From positions 1-39,810 of IMG/VR virus record IMGVR_UViG_3300029893_000401: a DNA stretch of 39,810 nucleotides. The stretch is one strand, 5' to 3'. Origin of the DNA: a virus. A program made the position numbers and the translations under genes. The notes under the pieces are model-generated. The model had not been told where the DNA came from. It ran no database searches and saw only the letters and a program-made list of their open reading frames with translations. Of the stretch, positions 24,706 through 31,616 are shown piece after piece; the stretch's first letter is position 1, and every line of letters begins with the position of its first letter.

Positions 24706-24835
24706 GGGGCCCTCGCCGCCAGGGTGCAACCTGGCGACGAAGGTAGGGGGGGTGGAGGGGGAGTGGCTTACCGGAACATCTTCCGGGGCCGGGGCGGCGG
24801 GAGCGCGTCGATTGTCGCCGGGCCGGGCCGGCCCG
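24706..24835. other. Early/late intergenic region
   Basis: This 130-bp gap separates the Mor-like gene from the endolysin. It contains the candidate late promoter and its dyad at its upstream edge, then a leader of about 95 nt rich in CCCCC and GGGGG runs. Confidence 0.6.
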
Positions 24836-24843
24836 TCAATCGA
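24808..24843 (-). promoter_or_regulatory. Candidate late promoter with overlapping dyad
   Basis: Reading leftward, TTGACG (24839-24834), a 17-bp spacer and GACAAT (24816-24811) form a sigma70-like promoter. The inverted repeat TCGATTG/CAATCGA (24808-24814 and 24837-24843) places one arm over each box. The -35 overlaps the last codon and stop of the Mor-like gene. The dyad could be an activator or repressor site. Confidence 0.55.
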
Positions 24844-25228
24844 ACAGCCCGGGCTGGTGGTCGTCGCGGTGCTCGCCCGAATTGCGCACCATGCGCACGT
24901 AGCGCTCGGTGCAGCCCAGCGCCATGGCGGTGGCCCGCGTGCCGCCGGGGTGGCCCAGGATCTCGATCTTGACACTCTCCAGCCCGGCGGCGCGGGGGAT
25001 GTCCTGCTGGCTGTCGCCGCACATGCCGGCGATAATCTCGGCCAAAGCCTGGGCGGCATCCAGCCCGATGATCGCCACCAGCGCCATGCCCTCGCGCGGG
25101 ATCGGGGGGATGTAGCGCTTGGTGCCGCCCCAGGACTTGGCCAGGGCCAGCGCCTGGCCGCCGTAGCCGCGTCGGGCCAGCTCGCCGAGGATCCCGGGCA
25201 GTTGCAGCGAGGTGGGGGTGTCAGGCAT
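24836..25228 (-). CDS. Mor/C-like middle or late transcription activator
   Basis: A 130-residue protein at the end of the early operon, directly upstream of the late promoter, where Mu has mor. The dimerisation part has SWGGTKRYIPPIP, comparable to the GG..YIP core of Mor/C. The C-terminal ATAMALGCTERYVRMVRNSG is an HTH. It should activate the late genes. The C-terminus reads HQPGLFD, which loosely fits a sliding-clamp QxxLF motif. The ATG overlaps the previous stop by 8 bp. Confidence 0.65.
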   Translation of the reverse strand: MPDTPTSLQLPGILGELARRGYGGQALALAKSWGGTKRYIPPIPREGMALVAIIGLDAAQALAEIIAGMCGDSQQDIPRAAGLESVKIEILGHPGGTRATAMALGCTERYVRMVRNSGEHRDDHQPGLFD

Positions 25229-25454
25229 CGGCGCACCACTCCCTCTCGGCTGCCGCGCCATGGGACAGGCCCTCGGCATAGGCGGCGACGATGACCCGCC
25301 ACATGGGCTGGCCCCTGGCCATGTTGCGCGCCACGCTCGGTCCGACGATCCGCCACAGCGCCTCCATGTCCTCGGGGTTGAACGGGAGCCGGCAAAAATG
25401 GCCGGCCGGGACCACCGGCACGGGCGGGCCGAACGGGATGACATGGTCACTCAT
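25221..25454 (-). CDS. Hypothetical protein
   Basis: A 77-residue protein of unknown function between GemA and the Mor-like gene, overlapping both by 8 bp. It starts SDHVIPFGPPVPVV and has a helical second half (MEALWRIVGPSVARNMARG). Two cysteines are present (C21, C74). Coding status rests on the tight overlaps and continuous spacing in the operon. Confidence 0.62.
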   Translation of the reverse strand: MSDHVIPFGPPVPVVPAGHFCRLPFNPEDMEALWRIVGPSVARNMARGQPMWRVIVAAYAEGLSHGAAAEREWCADA

Positions 25455-26121
25455 CGGCGGCCTCCCGGGGCAACGCCCGCACCCGCTCCCCCAGCTCGGC
25501 GATCAGGCGGTCGAGCTGGGCCGGCTCGGCCAGGGCGGCCGAAGGGCAGCGGGTGACGGCGTAGCAGTGGGCGGACAGGTCCAGCGCCGGCGCGTTCCGC
25601 GCCATCGTTGGATCTGGCGGCGTAGCCGCCGGGGCGGCGCCGGCCGCCGCCAGCAGGCGCCACTGGGCGGCCAGCACGCAGCGCCGCGGGTTGGGGTGGT
25701 AGCCCCAGTCGACGCCGGCCCGGGTGGCCCATTGCTTGAGGCCCTCGATCACGGCGTAGGACTCGGCCGCGCGGACCCAGGCCAGGTCGTCGACGCCGTG
25801 CTGGCGCTTGACCCAGGAATTGAGGGCCCTCTCGGAGGGGTCCGAGACCAGTCCCAAGGCGTGCAGCGAGATCCACAGCGCGCGGGCCTTGGCCGCGACG
25901 GCGCCGGCGGCGGGCTTGCGGCCAGGGCCCTGCACCCCGTTGAGGTGGTCGAGCACCTGGTGCAGCTGGGCGTCGGTGAGGTCCGCGGCCGAGCGCCGGC
26001 CGGTCCTGGCCTCCAGCATGTCGCGATAGGTGTCGTCGTCGAGGCCCTTGGCCCGCTTCGCCGCATGCACCGCGGCGAGCAGGGCCTTGCGGCCGGCGGG
26101 GACGGGGCGGGCGGCGGTCAT
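25447..26121 (-). CDS. GemA/Mu gp16-like protein (DUF1018)
   Basis: A 224-residue GemA family member. The signature runs through the first 130 residues: LLAAVHAAKRAKGLDDDTYR, MLEARTGRRSAADLTDAQL and LGLVSDPSERALNSWVKRQ, with VIEGLKQW near 134. Mu GemA alters host gene expression by affecting DNA supercoiling. The C-terminal part contains an in-frame double-hairpin repeat (TPPDPTMARNAPAL). The ATG overlaps the upstream stop (ATGA). Confidence 0.9.
   Translation of the reverse strand: MTAARPVPAGRKALLAAVHAAKRAKGLDDDTYRDMLEARTGRRSAADLTDAQLHQVLDHLNGVQGPGRKPAAGAVAAKARALWISLHALGLVSDPSERALNSWVKRQHGVDDLAWVRAAESYAVIEGLKQWATRAGVDWGYHPNPRRCVLAAQWRLLAAAGAAPAATPPDPTMARNAPALDLSAHCYAVTRCPSAALAEPAQLDRLIAELGERVRALPREAADE
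25589..25630. repeat. Double-hairpin repeat, copy 4
   Basis: GGCGCG-ttc-CGCGCC (25589-25603), a 12-nt spacer atcgttggatct, and GGCGGC-gta-GCCGCC (25616-25630). It is exactly 42 bp and sits in frame in gemA. Confidence 0.88.
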
Positions 26122-26471
26122 GACGGCAGCTCCTGGTGGATCTTGTAGAGCTGCTCCTTGAGGACCTCCAGGCGGCGAACCTTGGCCTCGGCGCGATCCC
26201 TCGCCGCCTCCGCGGCGAGTTCGGCCTCCATCGCCTTGATGATCGCCCGGTCGTCGCCGGCGGCGAACGCCTTGGAGCGGCCATCGGCCGCGCGGAGCCA
26301 GCGATCCCAGGCGGCGTCGGACTCGTCGCGGGCGGCGCGGGCGCGGCGACTGGCCACCTGGTAGCGCGCCCACACGAGGTCGCGCTGGTGGACGAGGCAG
26401 CACTCGCGCGCGAGCGCCAGCAGCTCCTCTCGGTCGAGGTCGTCGAGGGTGAGGGGCTTGCGATCAGCCAT
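26118..26471 (-). CDS. Hypothetical coiled-coil protein
   Basis: A 117-residue, highly charged, mostly helical protein. The C-terminal half (AIIKAMEAELAAEAARDRAE then VRRLEVLKEQLYKIHQ) is predicted coiled coil. It starts ADRKPLTLDDLDREELLALA. It lies between the zinc-finger clamp-motif gene and gemA, overlapping gemA by 4 bp. The function is unknown. Confidence 0.72.
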   Translation of the reverse strand: MADRKPLTLDDLDREELLALARECCLVHQRDLVWARYQVASRRARAARDESDAAWDRWLRAADGRSKAFAAGDDRAIIKAMEAELAAEAARDRAEAKVRRLEVLKEQLYKIHQELPS

Positions 26472-26479
26472 GGCCGGCC

Positions 26480-27151
26480 TCAGAACAGGGTCAACTGCCC
26501 GGCGGCGGGCGCGGGCTCCGGAACTGCCGGTGCCGGCGCCGCGGCTTCCGCGGCATCGGCTTGGGCGACGACGGCCTGGACAAGGCGGCCGAGGGGATCG
26601 GTCGCCGGCTCGGCGCAGGCGGGGCAAGGAACCGTCATCCAGCGGTGGGGCTGGCGGCCGGTGTTGACGTGGACGGGGCCGATCCTGCCCTTGCCGCCGC
26701 AGCTGGGGCACGGGGCCGCAATCACCGGATCTGGCAGGGACGCCCTGGTCGGCGGGCTGGGCGGGTCGTCGGCTTCCATCAGCCGGCGCAGCAGCGCCAC
26801 CAGATCGGCACCCTTGGCGTCGGCCGGGCGCTGCTCGTCCGGCCGCGCCTCGTCCCAGCCGGCCCACAGCTCGACCTCGCCGCGGTTGGTGCGGACGGAG
26901 ATGACGTACCCCTCAGGATCGCCCGGCTGGCCGTAGGGCAGCGCGGTGGCCACACACCGCGCGAACTCGGCCAGCAGCAGGGCGTCGCAGGGCTGGCACA
27001 GGTGCCAGCCGTGCAGCGCCTCGACCGGCTGGCTGACCACCGCGGTGATCCCGTTGGGGCCGCGGTGGTAGTGCAGCAGGCAGCGCCAGGCGGCCCAGAG
27101 GAGGTCGGTGCGGGCCGTGACGATAGCGACGAGGGCTTGGGTTCCGCTCAT
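26480..27151 (-). CDS. Zinc-finger protein ending in a sliding-clamp motif
   Basis: A 223-residue protein with a cysteine pair at 52-55 (CQPC) and a DnaJ-like zinc ribbon CPSCGGKG (148-155) plus CPAC (176-179). After a Pro/Ala-rich linker it ends exactly in GQLTLF. QL[SD]LF-type pentapeptides at a terminus are how many proteins bind the DnaN beta clamp. The ATG at 27151 follows AGGAGG by 5 nt; an upstream in-frame GTG at 27157 overlaps the previous stop but fits the Shine-Dalgarno less well. The molecular role is otherwise unknown. Confidence 0.72.
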   Translation of the reverse strand: MSGTQALVAIVTARTDLLWAAWRCLLHYHRGPNGITAVVSQPVEALHGWHLCQPCDALLLAEFARCVATALPYGQPGDPEGYVISVRTNRGEVELWAGWDEARPDEQRPADAKGADLVALLRRLMEADDPPSPPTRASLPDPVIAAPCPSCGGKGRIGPVHVNTGRQPHRWMTVPCPACAEPATDPLGRLVQAVVAQADAAEAAAPAPAVPEPAPAAGQLTLF

Positions 27152-27153
27152 CC

Positions 27154-27438
27154 TCACCTCCTCTCCCCGGCCCGGGTGACCGCCGCGACCACGGCCTGCC
27201 AGTCGGCGCCGGCGGCGATCGCCGCGTCGACGACGATGGCCACGGCCTCGACGGGGTCGAGGTCGCGGACGCCGGCGGCCGTCGCCGCGGCCTCCAGCCG
27301 GCCGGCCAGGCGGCGCAGATCGGCGGAGGCTGCGACGACCTCGCGGCTCAAGGGTCCGAGCTGGCCGCGGGCGAGTCGGGCCAGGCGGCGCTCGGCCTGG
27401 TGCGTCCGCAGGATGGCGGCGGTCAGCGAATCAGCCAT
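27154..27438 (-). CDS. Hypothetical helical protein
   Basis: A 94-residue, Ala/Arg-rich, all-helical protein (RTHQAERRLARLARGQLGPL, then VVDAAIAAGADWQAVVAAV). It overlaps the GcrA-like gene by 8 bp. Its final codons carry the Shine-Dalgarno of the next gene. The function is unknown. Confidence 0.65.
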   Translation of the reverse strand: MADSLTAAILRTHQAERRLARLARGQLGPLSREVVAASADLRRLAGRLEAAATAAGVRDLDPVEAVAIVVDAAIAAGADWQAVVAAVTRAGERR

Positions 27439-28897
27439 GGGCGGGCTCCGGGTCGTAGATGTCGGCCGCGGCGGCGCGGCAACCGGTGCACAGGCGATGG
27501 TGGGGACCATCGGACAGCATCGGCCGGCCGCAGCGCAGGCAGGGGCGCCGCTTCGGCCGGCGCGGCGGCATCGCAACCGCCGCCGGATCGCCGGGGACGA
27601 CCCAGCTGCCGGCGGCGGTCTTGGCGCACAGCCCCATTTCGGCGGCGGTGTCCCGCACCGCCACCCAACTTGGGGCATGGAGGCGCCGCGCCACCTCCTT
27701 GAACTGCAACCCTTCGCCGATCAACTCGGCGACCCGGCGGCGCTGCGCCTCGTTGGGCCAGCGCGGCGCCTCCGGCGGCGGTGATGCCTTGTGCATGTCA
27801 TGCAATCCAGCCTTCGGCGGGACGGCCGAGGGCAAGCGGGTGACGGCGATGCCGGCACTGGCGGCCTCGATCAGCGCCCGCTCGGCGGCCTTGGCGCTGG
27901 CCGGGGGCAGGCGGCGGACGTGGGGGCGGCGCAGCGCGGGTTCAGCCGTCGCCGGCGTCGGGACCGTCTCCGTCGCCGGCCTCCTCGGCGGCGGCGCAGC
28001 GGCCGAGGCGGCAGTCCTCCTCGGTGGCGTCGACGCCGTGGGTCCAGCAGCACCGATGGCGCGGGACGCGGCGGCTCCGCCGCCGGATCGTTCGATGGCG
28101 CGGGACGCGGCGGCTCCGCCGCCGGATCGTTCGATGGCGCGGGACGCGCCGGCGATGGCCGCCTCCAGCCGCGCCGCGGTGGCCGCGGCGGCGAGGATCA
28201 GCAGCGCCAGGGGGGCAACCGCGGCGGGCGCGGGCGCGGGCGCCGGCCGCGGCGCCACCTTGCCGCGGCCTGGGCGGCGGAAGTCGAGCGCCAGCCAGCG
28301 CGCCTTGGCGGCGACGTTGGCGTAGGGCCGGCCCAGCTCGGCGGCGACCTCGGTCAGCATGCGGCCCCGGGCCTGGGCGTCGATCAGCCGCCGGACCTCG
28401 TCTCCGGTCCACGGCCGGCGCAGGTGGAGGCCGAGCTCGTGGGCCTTGGTGTGGACGGCCTTGAGCGGGCGGCCGATCCGCCCGGCCACCTCCCGGGCGT
28501 CGGCGCCGGGGACGTAGAGGCGGCGCAGCTCGGCCAGCTCGTCTGCGGACCACGGCGGGGCGGCGTTGCGCAGGCCCAGCTCCTGCGCCTTGTAGCTGAT
28601 GCCCGACAGGGTGCGCCCCGGCAGCCGGGCCAGGATCCCGGCCCGGCCCAGGCCCTCGGCGTAGCCCCGGCGCAGGATCTCGATCTCGGCCGCGCTCCAG
28701 CGGTCGGTGGCCTGCCCGGGCGGGATATCGTCACGCATTTCCGTCGCCGCCTCCCCTGCGGGGGGGGCGGACGAGGCCGCGGGCGGCGCGGCCAGGGCGG
28801 TGTCGACCACCTGGAGCCGCAAGCACAGCCGCGCGGCGATGGCCGCCCGGTCGAGGCCGGCTTGGGCAAGCTTGCGGATGCGCGCGGCCCGGTCCAT
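27431..28897 (-). CDS. Multi-repeat GcrA/Myb-like DNA-binding protein with zinc ribbon
   Basis: A 488-residue protein. Three adjacent about 46-residue repeats (66-110, 115-160, 161-207) follow the pattern W-S/T-x3-E...G...L-G-R...A...L-G-L, seen in GcrA and Myb/SANT domains. A fourth lies at 379-425. An N-terminal HTH (4-35) precedes them and a C-terminal zinc ribbon CLRC...CTGC (453-473) ends the protein. The 208-375 linker contains a 13-residue tandem (ASRAIERSGGGAA) encoded by the hairpin repeat array. It likely binds DNA at multiple sites, possibly as a phage regulator. The start ATG at 28897 is 4 nt after the upstream stop. Confidence 0.75.
   Translation of the reverse strand: MDRAARIRKLAQAGLDRAAIAARLCLRLQVVDTALAAPPAASSAPPAGEAATEMRDDIPPGQATDRWSAAEIEILRRGYAEGLGRAGILARLPGRTLSGISYKAQELGLRNAAPPWSADELAELRRLYVPGADAREVAGRIGRPLKAVHTKAHELGLHLRRPWTGDEVRRLIDAQARGRMLTEVAAELGRPYANVAAKARWLALDFRRPGRGKVAPRPAPAPAPAAVAPLALLILAAAATAARLEAAIAGASRAIERSGGGAAASRAIERSGGGAAASRAIGAAGPTASTPPRRTAASAAAPPPRRPATETVPTPATAEPALRRPHVRRLPPASAKAAERALIEAASAGIAVTRLPSAVPPKAGLHDMHKASPPPEAPRWPNEAQRRRVAELIGEGLQFKEVARRLHAPSWVAVRDTAAEMGLCAKTAAGSWVVPGDPAAVAMPPRRPKRRPCLRCGRPMLSDGPHHRLCTGCRAAAADIYDPEPAHG
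28055..28150. repeat. Tandem 39-bp array of double-hairpin repeat units
   Basis: Two identical 39-bp units (28055-28093, 28094-28132) and a partial third (28133-28150) each contain GGCGCGGGACGCG and GGCGGC-tcc-GCCGCC. The array is in frame and encodes 13-residue repeats in the linker of the GcrA/Myb-like protein. Confidence 0.9.
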
Positions 28898-28901
28898 GGC
28901 G

Positions 28902-29096
28902 TCAGACGATCCTGCGCACCGGCGCCCCGGCCACCGCGGCCGGCAGCGCCACATTGGCCGGGGCCAGCCCCAGGATGCGCCGGGCCCACAGCTGGGCCAG
29001 GGCGTCGGGGACGATCAGCACCTCGGTGCCGCTGTAGCGGATCTCCCAGCCCTCGCCGGTGCGCACCAGCTGGGCGGAGGTGTTGGGCTTATCCAT
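28902..29096 (-). CDS. Hypothetical small protein
   Basis: A 64-residue protein. The first half is beta-like (LVRTGEGWEIRYSGTEVLIV) and the second helical. It overlaps the previous gene by 8 bp and stops 4 nt before the GcrA-like start. No family was recognised. Confidence 0.65.
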   Translation of the reverse strand: MDKPNTSAQLVRTGEGWEIRYSGTEVLIVPDALAQLWARRILGLAPANVALPAAVAGAPVRRIV

Positions 29097-29328
29097 GGCC
29101 GGCCTCCCGCGGGATGGGATCGGAGTGGATCACCTCGCCCTTGCGGGGCCGCAGGCCGTCGCTGCAGGCGGCGGCCGGGCCCCAGTGGCCGAGGCGGACG
29201 CAGCGGCAGGTCCGGTGCGGACCCACCGCGGGGCAGGTGGCGACCAGCAGCCGGGCCAGGCAGTCGGGGCAGCCCTGGTCGGCGGCGGGGGCGCGTCCCG
29301 CGCCATCACGCGGGCGGGCGGCGGTCAT
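29089..29328 (-). CDS. Small cysteine-rich protein
   Basis: A 79-residue protein with CPDC at 20-23 followed by C32, CRC at 41-43 and C55, a likely zinc site. Its start overlaps the MazG-like stop by 4 bp (ATGA). A single hairpin A (29290-29304) is encoded near its N-terminus. The function is unknown. Confidence 0.62.
   Translation of the reverse strand: MTAARPRDGAGRAPAADQGCPDCLARLLVATCPAVGPHRTCRCVRLGHWGPAAACSDGLRPRKGEVIHSDPIPREAGHG
29290..29304. repeat. Isolated hairpin A of the repeat family
   Basis: GGCGCG-tcc-CGCGCC is present without a clear partner hairpin, followed by atcacg. It may be a half element. Confidence 0.5.
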
Positions 29329-29669
29329 CGGCCGTCCTCCGCCGGATGGGAGCGGTCCCACGCCTGCATGGCCGCCACCGCCAGGGCGGCGATCTCGACC
29401 AGGGCGCGGCGGTAGCGGGCTTGAGCCTCGCCGACGCAGTCGGTGAGGTGGTAGACCCGCTCGTGCAGCAGACGCTCCCACTCGTAGGGCGTGTGGGTGT
29501 CGTCGTGGGCCGGGCCGCCCCAGTGGCAGTCCTGGCGCCAGCGCTCGGTGGCGATCTCCTGCAGCACTGTCAGCAGGTCCTCGGTCTCCTCCTCGGACTG
29601 GCCGGGGGGCCACATGATGGCGTTGAGGGCGAATTGGCCCTCGCTCACCGGGAGCTTGGCCTCGGGCAT
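29325..29669 (-). CDS. MazG-like/all-alpha NTP pyrophosphohydrolase
   Basis: A 114-residue helical protein with the phage NTP-PPase pattern: LQEIATERWRQDCHWGGPAHDD, YEWERLLHERVYHL, then RRALVEIAALAVAAMQAWDR. The acidic residues could bind magnesium, as in MazG-type enzymes that hydrolyse (d)NTPs or alarmones. The family call is moderate because only the core pattern is visible. Confidence 0.62.
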   Translation of the reverse strand: MPEAKLPVSEGQFALNAIMWPPGQSEEETEDLLTVLQEIATERWRQDCHWGGPAHDDTHTPYEWERLLHERVYHLTDCVGEAQARYRRALVEIAALAVAAMQAWDRSHPAEDGR

Positions 29670-29673
29670 GGCG

Positions 29674-29904
29674 TCAGCCCTCCTCGATCTCGGGTGGCGC
29701 GACGCAGGGGCTGCCGATGGACAGCCGCCCGTGGGTGATCTCGACCTTGACGTAGGCGTACTCGCCGATGGTGTAGCCGTGGCCCGGGCGGATCTCGACG
29801 GCGGGGCCGTACTTGCCCACGACGCGGGCCAGCTCCTGGTTGAGGGCCTTGACGCGGGCGGCCAGGGCCTCGACGTCGGCGGGATCGATCTGGCGGATGC
29901 TCAT
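29674..29904 (-). CDS. Hypothetical small protein
   Basis: A 76-residue protein: a helical first half (VEALAARVKALNQELARVVG) followed by beta-like text (GYTIGEYAYVKVEITHGRL). Its ATG overlaps the previous stop by 4 bp. The function is unknown. Confidence 0.65.
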   Translation of the reverse strand: MSIRQIDPADVEALAARVKALNQELARVVGKYGPAVEIRPGHGYTIGEYAYVKVEITHGRLSIGSPCVAPPEIEEG

Positions 29905-30137
29905 GATCCGGCCTCCGTCATGGGTTCGTGCATCAGCCAGGCGGTTGCCGGCTTGCGCTTGGGGCTCCAGGTGCCGCGATGGCGGAAGGTGCAGACGACG
30001 GGGGAGGCGTCGCCGTCGAAGAGAACCGAGACCGTATGGCCGCTGGTGCTGACCGAGACCACCGTGCCGGTAATGCGCCTCCGGTTGGACGAGACCAGGC
30101 GAACCCGCTGGTCCTTGTAGAAGGGGCAGTTGCGCAT
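29901..30137 (-). CDS. Small beta-barrel (KOW/SH3-like) protein
   Basis: A 78-residue protein. The segment YKDQRVRLVSSNRRRITGTV followed by TVSVLFDGDASPVVCTF has the strand-glycine-strand rhythm of SH3/KOW barrels. It is basic overall. It lies in the middle of the early operon; the role is unknown. Confidence 0.65.
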   Translation of the reverse strand: MRNCPFYKDQRVRLVSSNRRRITGTVVSVSTSGHTVSVLFDGDASPVVCTFRHRGTWSPKRKPATAWLMHEPMTEAGS

Positions 30138-30148
30138 CTGGGCACCCC

Positions 30149-31180
30149 CTATTCCGCCGCCTGGGACAGCTCGCCCAGCGCCCGCTGGACCGACGCCGCC
30201 ACCTCCCCGCCGATGGCCTCGGCCAGCAGGGCGGGCGGCAGGCTGGCCAGCCACAGCCGCACGTAGGAGGGCGCGGTGGCGCCGGCGATGCCGGGGACCG
30301 CCGGCCCGTGCCCGGGGTCGCCGAGCGCCTCGCGGGCGCGGTCGAGATGCTCGCACATGGCGGCCAGCGCGCCGTCCTCGCCGTACATCTGGGCCAGGCA
30401 CAGCAGCCGGCGGGCCTCGGCCGCCTGGCCGGTCAGCTCCTCGACCTGGCGGCGGAGCGAACGCCGCTCGAACGCCGCCGGCGTCGGCTCGACCGCGGCG
30501 AGGTCGAGCGGGATCATCTCCCAGCGGCCGTCCTTGGTCTCGCGGCGGTAGACCCGGATGTAGCGCTTGGAGCCGACCACCCGCACGGCGTCGTCGATGG
30601 CGCGGCAGAAGTCGGGCCAGCGGGGATCGTCGACGGCCATGCGGCGCAGCGCCAGGATGGCGCGGACGTCGACGCGGCCCTCCTGGTCGACCCGGAAGGC
30701 CCGGGTGATCAGGGTCATCAGGAAGGCGTCGACGCCCTCGCCGCGCTCCTTGATCATGGCGTCCAGCACCGCCTTGGCCGCCTGCAGCTCGGGCCCGAGC
30801 ACGATGCGCTCGGACACCGCCACCTGCACCTTGAGCAGACCGTCGAAGGACACGAAGGTGCGGTTGCCCTTGGTGTCGCGCGGCTCGACGCCGTAGTCCT
30901 GGGCGATCAGGGCGTCCAGCGCGGCGATGTCGGCGTCGGTGTGGGCGGCGAAGCGCACCAGCTCGGCCGACAGGTCCTCGGCATAGCCCGCCACCTTGCG
31001 GACCATCTCGTCCATCAGCAGGTCCATGGGGCGGATGTTGGCCAGCGCCACCAGGTCGCCCTGGGCGTTGCGCAGGTAGAGCGCGCCGTTGATGTCGATG
31101 GCGCCCGGCACGCTCCGCGTGCCATCCGAAGAATCTGCGGCGAAGCCGCGGGGGTGTTGCTTGTTCTGGGGCTCGTTCAT
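30149..31180 (-). CDS. DUF3164 protein with C-terminal extension
   Basis: A 343-residue protein. Residues about 27-215 match DUF3164 of Mu-like early regions: ANIRPMDLLMDEMVRKVAGYA, DTKGNRTFVSFDGLLKVQVA, SERIVLGPELQAAKAVLDAM and a C-terminal RRMAVDDPRWPDFCRAIDDA. DUF3164 proteins are often about 200 residues; here about 110 extra residues with a helical character follow (LRRQVEELTGQAAEARRLL). A double-hairpin repeat lies in the N-terminal codons. The molecular function of the family is not established. Confidence 0.82.
   Translation of the reverse strand: MNEPQNKQHPRGFAADSSDGTRSVPGAIDINGALYLRNAQGDLVALANIRPMDLLMDEMVRKVAGYAEDLSAELVRFAAHTDADIAALDALIAQDYGVEPRDTKGNRTFVSFDGLLKVQVAVSERIVLGPELQAAKAVLDAMIKERGEGVDAFLMTLITRAFRVDQEGRVDVRAILALRRMAVDDPRWPDFCRAIDDAVRVVGSKRYIRVYRRETKDGRWEMIPLDLAAVEPTPAAFERRSLRRQVEELTGQAAEARRLLCLAQMYGEDGALAAMCEHLDRAREALGDPGHGPAVPGIAGATAPSYVRLWLASLPPALLAEAIGGEVAASVQRALGELSQAAE
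31107..31149. repeat. Double-hairpin repeat, copy 5
   Basis: GGCACGC-tcc-GCGTGCC (31107-31123), a 13-nt spacer and GCGGC-gaa-GCCGC (31137-31149). The A-stem sequence differs from other copies at paired positions and still pairs fully. It lies within codons 11-25 of the DUF3164 gene. Confidence 0.82.
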
Positions 31181-31195
31181 GTCGGTCTCGTCTCG

Positions 31196-31342
31196 TCAGG
31201 GTTTGGGCGGGATGAAGTGGATCGGGAAGGTCGAGGGCATGGCCGGCAGATGCTCCAGCTCGCCGGCGATCTGGAGCGCGGCGGCCGACCAGCCCAGCCA
31301 CAGGGCCAGCGCGATGCCGGCGAAGGCGGCGAAAAGGCGCAT
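31196..31342 (-). CDS. Small single-pass membrane protein
   Basis: A 48-residue protein: MRLFAAFAGIALALWLGWSA forms one membrane helix, followed by a short polar tail ending FIPPKP. It starts 4 nt after the stop of the zinc-finger gene. The upstream G10 tract would place this frame in fusion with that gene if one G were lost. Unknown function. Confidence 0.6.
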   Translation of the reverse strand: MRLFAAFAGIALALWLGWSAAALQIAGELEHLPAMPSTFPIHFIPPKP

Positions 31343-31346
31343 CAGC

Positions 31347-31616
31347 TCACCCCCCCCCCGCGAAGTACTTGCAGGCCGACGAGGCCGGGTGCAGCTCGCC
31401 GATGCCGCGCGGCGGCTTGTCCCCGCGGGGCTTGAGGCCCGCGAACTCGGCCGCCTTGGCGCACCAGTGGACGGGGTTGCCGGCGGGGACGCGCTGCTCG
31501 CCGCGGCCGACGTTGCGCATGGGCTGGTGGCTGCAGTGGTGGGCGCACTCGCCGCAGGTGGTGCCGGAAGGGCCGTGGCCGGGGAAGTGGGCGTAGGTGG
31601 GCTTGCCGGTGAGCAT
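31347..31616 (-). CDS. Small zinc-binding protein
   Basis: An 89-residue protein with CGECAHHC near residue 21-28, then C52 and C83, plus several His, consistent with a metal site. It begins at a TGATG overlap with the DnaA-like gene. The last codons are GCG GGG GGG GGG TGA, a G10 tract (31350-31359). Small proteins of this type occur in Mu-like early regions; the role is unknown. Confidence 0.7.
   Translation of the reverse strand: MLTGKPTYAHFPGHGPSGTTCGECAHHCSHQPMRNVGRGEQRVPAGNPVHWCAKAAEFAGLKPRGDKPPRGIGELHPASSACKYFAGGG

Noticed and set aside
28055-28150. CRISPR array
   Set aside because: The units are contiguous without spacers, are in frame, and belong to the dispersed hairpin family.
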